From Lumbricus terrestris (lineage: Eukaryota > Annelida > Clitellata > Crassiclitellata > Lumbricidae), in assembly GCA_949752735.1 (NCBI GenBank), contig OX457052.1, positions 17,671,149 through 17,735,148 on the forward strand: a stretch of DNA of 64,000 nt. The letters are read 5' to 3'. The translations under genes were made by a program, and so were the position numbers. Shown here piece after piece: positions 43,239 through 51,573 of this stretch. The notes below the pieces were generated by a model. That model had not been told where the DNA came from and did not search any database. It worked only from the letters and a program-made list of their open reading frames with translations. Every line of letters starts with the position of its first letter. Position 1 is the first letter of the stretch.

Positions 43239-43263
43239 TTTATATTTGTATTAAAAAAGCGAG

Positions 43264-43818
43264 ATGTATTGCGTAAAGTGTAAAAAACAGACTGAAACGA
43301 GAGATGTGCAGAACACTATAGCTAATAATGGTAGATCTATGCTTCGAGGCGTTTGCGTTGTATGTGGTAAAACAAAAACTCAATTCGTAAAAGCTTCCGC
43401 TACGAAAGGGGGAGATCTGGTTAGTTCGTTGAATGCAGCTACTAGTAACATTAAGCTACCTTGGGCTGAGTTTCCCGGTGAGATGCATATGCCAGGCCAC
43501 CATTTTACAGGCCCAGGTACAAGGCTAGACAAGAGACTGAATCCTGACGGGACTTTCAAAGAGTGGAGCAAACCTGTGGATAGGGTAGATAACGCGGCTT
43601 ATCACCACGATTTAGCTTACGATCAACACACCGATACGGCTTCTAGGAATATCGCAGATAGAGTGATGATTAATGATTTGAACAACATTCCTAATCCTAC
43701 TATCCGGGAGCGTGTAGAGAGGGCTATAGTGAAACCCATCTTGTCAGCTAAAACGAGCCTTGGTTTGGGTTTACCTTCAAAAAACGGCAAAGTCGCGGGG
43801 AGGAAGAAAAAACGCTAA
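43264..43818 (+). CDS. Phospholipase A2-like protein with zinc ribbon
   Basis: 184 residues. An N-terminal zinc ribbon (C3, C6, C31, C34) of the YCVKCKK type is followed by a PLA2-like domain: calcium-loop motif FTGPGT (81-86) and catalytic pair HHDLAYD (His115-Asp116). Parvovirus capsids carry a comparable domain for endosome escape, so a virion role in entry is plausible. The C-terminus is basic (GRKKKR). Its 3' end overlaps the open frame of the integrase. Confidence 0.75.
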   Translation: MYCVKCKKQTETRDVQNTIANNGRSMLRGVCVVCGKTKTQFVKASATKGGDLVSSLNAATSNIKLPWAEFPGEMHMPGHHFTGPGTRLDKRLNPDGTFKEWSKPVDRVDNAAYHHDLAYDQHTDTASRNIADRVMINDLNNIPNPTIRERVERAIVKPILSAKTSLGLGLPSKNGKVAGRKKKR

Positions 43819-44729
43819 AGTGGACAGATACGTTGGCGAATGAACTGCATAGACCAGTGGTTAAACATTTTAGAAAGAGAAAGGTGATTGTTAATGGGAT
43901 AGATGAGATATGGGCCGCTGATCTTGTAGATATGCAGGCATTTGCTAAAGATAATAATGGGGTGAAATACCTATTAACCGTTATAGATGTGTTTTCAAAG
44001 TTTGGCTGGATTGTGCCATTGAATGATAAGAGTGGGAAATCTACAGCTAGTGGTTTTGTGAAGATACTCGAGGGTGGGAGGAAGCCTGTTAAATTATGGG
44101 TTGATAAAGGGAAAGAATTTTATAACAAAGACGTAAAGAATTTGGTTGAGTTGTACTCTACTGAGAATGAAGAAAAATCTTGCGTCGTCGAGAGATGGAA
44201 CAGAACGATGAAAGATAAAATGTTCAAGTACTTTACCGCTAATTCAACGAGAAGATACATCGATATATTAGATGAAATGGTTATCAATTATAATAATACA
44301 AGACATTCTTCCATTAAAATGACCCCCACGAAGGCTAGTATGAAAGTGAATGAAAAAACTGTATTTATGAATTTATATGGCAAAGAGATTTCTGAACCAA
44401 TTATGCCTAGATTCTCGATTGGTGATAAAGTCAGAATAACTAAGAAGAAGAATATTTTTGACAAGGGTTATACACCTAGGTGGACGGAAGAAGTTTTTAC
44501 CGTGTCTGGAGTTCAATACACGGTTCCTCCAACTTATAAGATTACTGATTCTAATGGTGAGGAAATACAGGGGAGTTTTTATGAACAGGAGCTACAGAAA
44601 ACGACTCAAGAAATATTTAGAATAGAAAAGATTATCAGGAAACGTGGAAAGAAATCGCTTGTGAAATGGCTTGGATATCCAGAGTCTTTTAATTCGTGGG
44701 TAAATAATGAAGACTTAGTGGTCATGTGA
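43752..44729 (+). CDS. DDE (retroviral-type) integrase with chromodomain
   Basis: Would insert the element into host DNA. The frame is open from 43752 after a TAA at 43749, but no ATG precedes the conserved start, LANELHRPVVKHF at 43833. Catalytic triad by position from 43833: D30 (AADLVDM), D91 (LWVDKGKEF), E120 (CVVERWNRT). A C-terminal chromodomain runs from IFRIEKII to FNSWVNNEDLV. The last two catalytic residues are separated by 28 residues, against 35 in retroviral DD35E enzymes. The stop is about 16 bp from the right TIR. It may start at a non-AUG codon, by frameshift from the PLA2-like ORF, or by splicing. Confidence 0.85.
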   Translation, partial: NEPWFGFTFKKRQSRGEEEKTLKWTDTLANELHRPVVKHFRKRKVIVNGIDEIWAADLVDMQAFAKDNNGVKYLLTVIDVFSKFGWIVPLNDKSGKSTASGFVKILEGGRKPVKLWVDKGKEFYNKDVKNLVELYSTENEEKSCVVERWNRTMKDKMFKYFTANSTRRYIDILDEMVINYNNTRHSSIKMTPTKASMKVNEKTVFMNLYGKEISEPIMPRFSIGDKVRITKKKNIFDKGYTPRWTEEVFTVSGVQYTVPPTYKITDSNGEEIQGSFYEQELQKTTQEIFRIEKIIRKRGKKSLVKWLGYPESFNSWVNNEDLVVM

Positions 44730-44745
44730 TGAGTATTTCCCACTC

Positions 44746-45231
44746 ACCCTATGACTCATCATCGAAACTACCGTGAATCCCCCACATGATGAGTCATAAG
44801 CGCGTGCTGGGGTGGTTGGCAGAAGTTTAACCATGGTTTGGGTGGTTGGCAGAAGTTGAACCATGTTTGGGTGGTTGGCAGAAGTTGGCAAGAAAATTTT
44901 TTTTTGTTATTTTAAATAGTAGGAAAAAAAATAAATTTGTGTGTTGGAAAAAAGTTGAACCATGGTTATGGGTCGATATTTTTTTGAACCAGGGTTATGG
45001 GTTGATATATTTTTGAACCATGGTTATGGGTTGATATATTTTTGATGAGTCAGCATATTTTTTTGAACCATGGTTATGGGTCGATATATTTTTGAACCAT
45101 GGTTATGGGTCAACATATTTTTGAAGCATGGTTATGGGTCAACATATTTTTGAAGCATGGTTATGGGTGATTTGGAAAAGTTGAACCATGGTTAAGGTCA
45201 AATGTTCCAGAATAGTCTTAATCTATCTACT
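44746..45231. repeat. Polinton right terminal inverted repeat
   Basis: Contains a perfect 12-bp hairpin, ATGACTCATCAT...ATGATGAGTCAT (44751-44797), the CGCGTGCTGGGG block, and nine or so copies of GAACCATGGTTATGG at ~30-bp spacing. Ends in ATCTATCTACT. Confidence 0.95.
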
Positions 45232-45293
45232 CTAGTAATATACCATGATATTATTTACTATTATATGATACTAGCTTTTATACCCGGCTTCGC

Positions 45294-46340
45294 CCGGGTT
45301 CCGTCAATTTTCTCCACAAATTTTCCCCCACCCCTCCAGAACACGCCACTACAAATTCCGACCTCCATCAGTACGGAGAAAAAAAATTCCCCCAAATTTC
45401 TGCCCAACCCCTATCCTCCACCTCCTCCACAACACGCCACCACTAACTCCGACCTCCACCGGTACGCCACCCGTGAAATTTAGGTTTTCGGGAAAAATTC
45501 CACTCCCCAAATTTCCCCAACACCTTCCTCCACAATGCGACACCACTAACTCCGACCTTCACCGGTACGCCACCCGTCAAATTTTGGTTTTCGGGGGAAA
45601 AAATTTCCCCAAATTTCCCCCCACCCCGCCTCCCCCACCCCTTCTCCCACCCCCCTCCACAACACGCCACCACTAACTCCGACCTCCAGCGGTGCGCCAC
45701 CCGTCAAATTTTGGTTTTCGGGGGAAAAATTCCCCGCCCCCCAAATTTCTCTCCATCCCCTCCTCCACCCCCCTCCACAACACGCCACCACTAACTCCGA
45801 CCTTCACCGGTACGCCACCCGTCAAATTTTGGTTTTCGGGGGAAAAAAATCCCACCAAATTTCCCCCCCTCCCACTCCTTCTCCCACCCCCTCCACAACA
45901 CGGCACCACTAACTCCGACCTCCAGCGGTACGCCACCCGTGAAATTTTGTTTTCCTGGAAAATTTTTCAACACAAATTTCTTTCTCCCCCACCATCCACC
46001 ACCCCCTACACCCCACCTCACCCCCCCCCACCCACAACACGCCATCACTAAGTCTGACCTCCACCGGTACGCCACCCGTGAAATGTTGTTTTTCGGGGGG
46101 AAAATTTCCCCCCCATATTTCTCCCCCCCCACCACTACCCCACCTTCCAACACCCCACCCCCACCCCACTCCTCTTTCCCATAACACGCCACCACTATCT
46201 CTGATCTCCACTGGTACGCCACCCGTGAAATTTTGGTTTTCTGGGATGAAGTGTCAAAATACCTCATTAGTATTCATGACATCCGGACATACATACATAC
46301 AAACGGAAGGACAAACTTTGAGAAATATATTATAGATTAT
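45294..46340. repeat. GC-rich ~120-bp tandem array in an RTE/SINE-like element
   Basis: Eight diverged units anchored by ACGCCACCACTAACTCCGAC and GGTACGCCACCCGTGAAATT, spaced 87-148 bp. The array starts at CCCGGCTTCGCCCGGGTT and is followed by ATACATACATACAAACGGAA and ACAAACTTTGAGAAATATAT, a 3' end of the kind seen on RTE-mobilised elements. The pyrimidine-rich strand produces many artefactual ORFs. Confidence 0.6.
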
Positions 46341-46392
46341 GACGATAAAATCTATTAATATAATAATATGATACAATCATATTACAATGAGT

Positions 46393-47363
46393 ATTGTAGC
46401 GATTTATGAAATCGCTAATAATTATTTTATTTAATGTAATGGCCTGCGTACTTACTTTATTTTTGCAACGCTGCCATGGGTCGACGGTTGCGGCTAAATT
46501 TAGCATTTCGTGCAGCTACGCGCTAAAAATAGTATTATGCGGCGAATTTGCATATGCAGATGCAGAATAATCAGCGGTGAAGGCGTGAGGCCTTCTGATT
46601 GGTCGATAATAGGCCGAAGCGTCATTCGGCGCGGTTCTGACTAAAAATTGTCAGTTGGCGACCGAGATCTGGGAGAGATAGACCTGTCGTATGGTGAAAC
46701 GACAATTTTAGAAGTTAAATGTGCAATAAATCGCGAAATAAACGTATTCCGATTGAAATTGGCATGGTAAAGATCTACCCGGAGACGGTGCAACTCACGG
46801 TCGAAGTTTGAAACGCAGTTATATCTGAGAAATGGCAAATTTGACTTTTGAATTCTGAAACGAGTAACACGGACCAAAAAGAAATATCACGGACAAGAAA
46901 TTATCTCAGAAATTATCACAGGGGAAAAGAAATATCACGGAAAAGAATTTATCTCAGAAATTAGCTCAGGGGAAAAGAAATATCACGGACAAGAAATTAT
47001 CTCAGGGAGGATCCGAAATTTCTTGGAAGCAGGGAAGTACCGGTTTCGCTAATGTGGATCGAAATTGATAATGTTGATTGTTGAATTGTGCTAAATCTAG
47101 TCTTACGATAAATACTATGTGTCACGATAAATAGAGGATTGTCTGCTAACTAAAAATGAATCACTGAAATAATTACTAGTTAGAAATCGAACTAAAAGAC
47201 TCTGAATCAAAGTGATACTAGTGGACGATAATTGCGGAGATTGTTCTCCCTAGGCTGTAGAGTTATTTCCGTTTGAGATAATCATTTGTACTGTAGTTAA
47301 GACTGTTGAATTCTGTAATTAAATATTTTAAATGCACAGTCTAGTGATTAATCCGTACAAATA
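46393..47363 (+). mobile_element. Possible LTR and leader of a retrotransposon remnant
   Basis: Starts TGTAGCGATTTATGAAATCG and lies immediately upstream of a gag-like ORF. It contains a ~59-bp direct duplication (AAAGAAATATCACGGA, 46880-47003). No second LTR or clear primer-binding site was found, so the assignment is tentative. Confidence 0.3.
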
Positions 47364-48005
47364 ATGTCTGCACCTGATTCTGAAGAGGCAAGGGAATCCT
47401 TTATCATTGGTTCCCAAGGGGGTGAGGGCAGAAGCCCTACACCAGAAACTTCTGTGAACGTTGATGAGGGTTCTTCTGTAGCGCCCTCTCTTGTGATAGA
47501 GAAACTCTTGAGCATTCTAGAGTTGAGTCAAAAGCGATATACAGAACTAGTAGATAATACTGAGAGGTTATTTGAGCGACAAAGCAGACAGATAAGAAGG
47601 CTAGAGGATCAGATGGCAGAGCTCCCTGTAGGGATTTCCGGTGAAGCTGTTGTGTGGGAGGCGGACCCTGACAATTACCCGACTAGTGGTATTGTTGCTG
47701 CCCTACAAAGCGCCCCGGACATATGTTCTCCCTCGGCCCTGGTAAGTGAGAGAGAAGATAGAGGATATCCTACAGTGGTGAGCTCTGGGCAAACTGAATC
47801 CCTGCGGAGCCGAATAGGTCCCCTTGACTATGACTACTCTGAATATTTGGACCATCGGTTAAAGCCCACACAACAGTACTTTCGCTCCCTTCCTGAGCAG
47901 GCGCTTCTAGTAGGCAACCGGTCGGCAACAATTTCTCCTAAGGGAGGTGGGAAATTAGAGGCGGTTGGAACGTTTAGGAATGGGGAGCAGAAGGTTACAG
48001 TATAA
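47364..48005 (+). CDS. Coiled-coil ORF, possibly gag-like
   Basis: 213 residues, ATG in ACAAATAATG. An acidic Ser/Pro-rich N-terminus is followed by a coiled-coil stretch (ELSQKRYTELVDNTERLFER, then QIRRLEDQMAEL) and a C-terminal region PLDYDYSEYLDHRLKP. No zinc knuckle, protease or reverse transcriptase follows. It may be the gag N-terminus of a truncated LTR retrotransposon or an unrelated captured gene. Confidence 0.4.
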   Translation: MSAPDSEEARESFIIGSQGGEGRSPTPETSVNVDEGSSVAPSLVIEKLLSILELSQKRYTELVDNTERLFERQSRQIRRLEDQMAELPVGISGEAVVWEADPDNYPTSGIVAALQSAPDICSPSALVSEREDRGYPTVVSSGQTESLRSRIGPLDYDYSEYLDHRLKPTQQYFRSLPEQALLVGNRSATISPKGGGKLEAVGTFRNGEQKVTV

Positions 48006-48857
48006 TTTACTGTTAATATTTGTACAAGTACTATTTTTGTACAACTAATTTGCTCCTTTTTAGTGCTACCTTTCAAATTTAAAACTGTCGAAATTTCAAA
48101 ATGTTTTGGTACTTGAACACTTAGTAAAACAGCATCATTAGCCTACTACACGGCTTTCAGATTTTGGCGGTTCTTCCTTGGCTTGTGCAACATTTGTGGC
48201 AATTCCGAGAACTGTAGGCCTATCCTGGTCAACAATGCAAGCCCTTTTTGAGCAACGCGCGAGAATAAGCCAATTCCAATGCAAGAAAGTAGGTCTTATA
48301 TAATTATACATCTGTCTGCAGTTATTTGTTAGGCTATACTGTAATGGTCCAGAAGCAGCAGAACTGAGTTGCTGAACATGATACGTCAAGAAATTATTAT
48401 TGTAATAGTAATTATAATTATTTATTGAAACTTTCAACCACTCTTGTAATCAGCACTGAAATAATAATCTGTAATTTTGCTTAGATCCCAGTTTACAATG
48501 CTGCATGTATCATTGCAATGTGGAAACTGAATAAGGAATTATTATAATTGCAAGAACAATCATTGAAGTCTTAGACTAGGCTGCTCATCATGTCAGCACT
48601 GCAAATGTTGAGCAATTTTGTTAAGATGGCAGCAAAATGCAATGTGAAAATTCAAAAATTTCTGACTGCATGGAGGGACACATTCCTTTCCCATAGCCCG
48701 CCCCTCTCGGCGCTACACGTCTCAGCAATCGACCGACAATTACTTGTTCTCCGTCCCCAGAAACCTTGATTTAACTAGAGTAGATCGATTAGACTCGTGG
48801 ATATGTTTAGGATTAGGGTTTGTGCCTAGGGCCCCAAAACTCCTTAAAACGGCCCTG
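48006..48857. other. Right internal part of the hAT-like element
   Basis: No transposase-like frame. The end block GTGCCTAGGGCCCC and CCTTAAAACGGCCCTG close the element. Confidence 0.5.
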
Positions 48858-48865
48858 GATACATG

Positions 48866-49138
48866 TTGTGTAGTAAATTATATATATATATAATTATATA
48901 TGGTATGTTATGTATGCCATCATATAACATTTTTGAAAAACAATGCAGTAAAATGTTATGAAGCCTTACATTAGCCTACATTCCTTTACCACAATATTTT
49001 TATTGTATTTTTTGTATTGCTATTAGATATATTACATTATATCACATCACATTATATTATTATATCATATCATAGTATATTATGTTATATTATATGATGT
49101 AATAGCGTATAAGATAAAAATTACAATCTGAGTCCCAG
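48866..49138. other. Gene C intron resumes
   Basis: AT-rich sequence with ATATTATATCATATC-like runs, resembling the intron on the other side of the hAT-like element. Confidence 0.6.
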
Positions 49139-49258
49139 TTGATGCCAGTGCAACTCGGAGTGGTGCTGCAGAGGAAATCTTCGTGAGTTCAACAGAATCT
49201 TTGAAGGATCTACAGAACGCAACGAAGTCATTGGAGGATAGAATAATTGGACATTCAG
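49139..49258 (+). CDS. Gene C stalk exon
   Basis: Acceptor gtcccag before 49139, donor GTAATT at 49259; 120 nt, phase 1 to 1. It encodes a cysteine-free Ser/Thr-rich stretch (DASATRSGAAEE, SSTESLKDLQNATKSLED). Position and phase equal those of the gene B stalk; sequence similarity is low. Confidence 0.5.
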
Positions 49259-49483
49259 GTAATTTGGTATCAGGTGACATCTTCAGTTGGTATTCTGATA
49301 ATAATATTCTCTTTAATGACAATCCGGTTGACACACCGCAACCGGTTACACTGTACGATTATGCAGTTTAAACAATTCACAAGAGCGGAGATCACAGAAT
49401 ACATTTCGTCAACCGTTCGTTGATCAGTAATTGGGACCCATGGTAGAGAGCTTTCACTTGTGTGGCTAATTTTATTAGACGAG

Positions 49484-49680
49484 GTCATTCCAGGTTGAGG
49501 GCCCTACCAACGAGAAAGCACGGTTCTGCATAGTGGAAGAACGAGCAAAAGGAACTGAGAGCAGACTTTGTTCAGTCGAACGAAGGGAGCGGAAATGGTG
49601 AGAACTTAGTGTAGGGTTAGAGAGCTCACAAAGGTAGGCAGGAGGTATGGGTGTTTGCGGTCGTGGGTGCGGATATAATC
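49484..49680 (-). mobile_element. LINE fragment shared with gene B intron
   Basis: Nearly the same sequence as 14095-14292 at the same place (between stalk and transmembrane exons), for example CTTTGTTCAGTCGAACGAAG. Confidence 0.7.
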
Positions 49681-49815
49681 AAATTGAACAATACTGATCA
49701 GTTCTGATCACACACGAGTTTCAAGTCGCTATCATAATCACATGCTGAAATTCATAAAGCGGTAGCAATTTTGGGTGATTTCAATGTCTGATCTGGTAAC
49801 ATTTAAATTTTTCAG

Positions 49816-49961
49816 GTATCATTGTACTGGCGGCAGTGTTGGGACTTTGCGTTTTAATAATAATCGGACTCGTTATCAATACAATCCGAATGGGACGGCG
49901 ATCACAACCGGAAAGTGAAAGTAAAAATGTGGAGCTGGATGCCAACTATGAAGGCTTGCAG
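49816..49961 (+). CDS. Gene C transmembrane exon
   Basis: Acceptor tttttcag before 49816, donor GTTTGT at 49962; 146 nt. Almost identical to the gene B exon, ending NYEGLQ. Confidence 0.9.
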
Positions 49962-50586
49962 GTTTGTATAGTCATTGTCAGTTTATGAAACACAGTAATC
50001 TTACGGTCATGGTTAAAAACCGTTCTCCCCATGGCAGAGCAGCCACAATGGGTCGATTGAACCTACTCTTTGTTACACAATTTTCCAATCAAATCAAGGT
50101 CGATGACGCATATGCTTTGTCAGATTTTGTGAATAATAGCACAGGTAGGCCTATATGTTCGAGATAAACCTTGACACATTTCGTCAGTACGGTTAAGAAT
50201 AAAGCCTAAACTGCAAGTAAAACACAGACAATCAGCGATGGCAATTCTATAATTATTGTCGTTTCCGCAGCGGTTTGAAAGACTTTGTATTAATTTTGAT
50301 GGAGATGTATAATTAAAGATGTTTCGATAGTACCGTGAAGAATAAGGAAACCCAATTAAAATGCAAGCGTAAGCAAAAAGAATGACAACTGTCATATAGT
50401 GGAGTTTTAGCCTAAATTAAGAAATGCGATTTACAACTTGCCAACTTTAAAAACCCAGGGTCGCCTTTGGCGTCGGATGGCTATGAAAGGTACATTGATG
50501 ATATTCTGAAATTCTGTTCAAACGGGAGTCTCATTCATATCAGCAAATCCAATATATTAGCAAGTTTTAATTGTTGACATTTACAG

Positions 50587-50637
50587 ATCCCCGGGCGAAG
50601 AGCGTTATCCGATAACAGAATATGCACATGGATATAG
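50587..50637 (+). pseudogene. Broken gene C tail exon (gene B type)
   Basis: Homologous to 15554-15673. The acceptor tttacag is kept, but the IYTDI codons are altered to ICTW and an extra base shifts the frame into TAG at 50635-50637. If spliced in, it would end the protein without its second tyrosine motif. Confidence 0.75.
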
Positions 50638-51471
50638 TTCAAGGAAATCCCAATGGGTCTGCATAAAAGCAGACAAGCTGATAATATCTGAAAGATGATT
50701 AATTTAAGCTGTGATTACCCAGGCAGTGTGCTCTGAATCACCGGCAATCGTTAAAGCCACCATCTAACACTCAGCTTAAGCTGCATGTGAATAGATTATC
50801 TGATCACTGATTAACAACCTTTTGAGTTACTGCTTCTGCAGGAGTAACTGTTGCTTCGGTTGTTGCTAGGTAGCCTATGGCTCGTGGCGCCACCTGTGAT
50901 TTTTCGCCAACTGGGAGACTATTCGCTCATCCAAACCCAAGTATCAATTCCTGTAAAAATTCAGCACACGTTAGGAAAAGAAACGACAAAACTCGATTTA
51001 CTCCATAGCCTATCAGTGCATCGTATTCATTCACGCACTCACGTACACAGACACACGCACGCACATGCTTGCACAACTATAAACACATCCACGCGCACAC
51101 GCTGACGCGAGTGCGCGAACACACACCCCACCACACACACAGCTTTCTCCTTCTTCATTACATAACGTGTCGTCCTGTAAGCCCACATTCGACTTTACGA
51201 GCGACGAATTCCACTAGATATAACGTATTAAAAATAGGATAAAAGCTGGCAGTACTAAACCGTGTTCACTCGTTCATTTTTTTCTTAGCTAAATCAATGT
51301 ACTCCATTTAGATCCACATAGGGCCTACCGCAAGCTCGTTAGAAGTCGAGTTCTGGATTCTGACCTGCCCCCGCTGTCGTTTGCTCTGTCAGTCACAGTT
51401 TGAGTACCATGGGGGGGGCTACCGGTACGTTTAGCACGTCGAATAAATCTCTTTCACTGCTGTGTTTACAG
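50638..51471. other. Gene C intron before the last exon
   Basis: Contains CA-rich microsatellite-like sequence (ACACGCACGCACATGC around 51050-51140). No gene recognised. Confidence 0.5.
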
Positions 51472-51573
51472 AGGGCTGATCGATCAACAGATGAATTATA
51501 CACAGAAGTAGTCCAGGCAAATTCTAACAACGGTCTGCAAACGAATAACAACTATCTTACGGTAACTGGATGA
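51472..51573 (+). CDS. Gene C cytoplasmic-tail exon with YTEV and YLTV
   Basis: Acceptor gtttacag before 51472; 34 codons ending TGA at 51571. It encodes RADRSTDELYTEVVQANSNN, then NNNYLTVTG. It is homologous to 4582-4662 but longer. With the upstream YEGL it gives three YxxL/V motifs. Confidence 0.75.
   Translation, partial: RADRSTDELYTEVVQANSNNGLQTNNNYLTVTG

Larger units (their letters stand above)
29465..45231. mobile_element. Complete Maverick/Polinton element, 15,767 bp
   Basis: Perfect 6-bp target duplication CTAGTA (29459-29464 and 45232-45237), the size expected of Polintons, ends beginning AG and finishing CT, and long terminal inverted repeats. Seventeen ORFs lie in three blocks: replication, protease and fibre genes on plus (29927-36636), virion genes on minus (36663-43238), and PLA2 and integrase on plus (43264-44729). 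Most ORFs look intact; one HNH copy has lost a catalytic residue and the integrase has no ATG and a short DDE spacing. It could be a recent insertion of a virus-like element. Confidence 0.95.
29014..48857. mobile_element. hAT-like element hosting a nested Polinton
   Basis: The left end CAGAGCCGTTTTAAGG at 29014 and the right end CCTTAAAACGGCCCTG ending at 48857 are inverted, with a second matched block GTGCCTAGGGCCCC inside each. The flanks are a perfect 8-bp duplication GATACATG (29006-29013 and 48858-48865). No hAT transposase is recognisable, so it is nonautonomous. Within it lie the Polinton, a GC-rich repeat array and an LTR/gag-like remnant. Confidence 0.8.
20294..51573 (+). other. Gene C: PAN/apple-like type I membrane receptor split by transposons
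   Basis: Exons: 20294-20372 (signal peptide), 21302-21544 (PAN1), 22471-22710 (PAN2), 49139-49258 (stalk), 49816-49961 (transmembrane) and 51472-51573 (tail). They sum to 930 nt, an open frame of 309 aa. A duplicated PAN1 exon at 27788 is dead. If the broken exon at 50587 were included instead, the protein would end early at 292 aa without a second tyrosine motif. The 26-kb intron after PAN2 holds LINEs, hAT-like elements and a whole Polinton. The tail reads YEGL, ten residues, then YTEV, with a third YLTV. Confidence 0.7.

Noticed and set aside
45202..46335. Many proline-rich or glycine-rich ORFs on both strands
   Set aside because: Products of the pyrimidine-rich ~120-bp tandem array, with no consistent frame.
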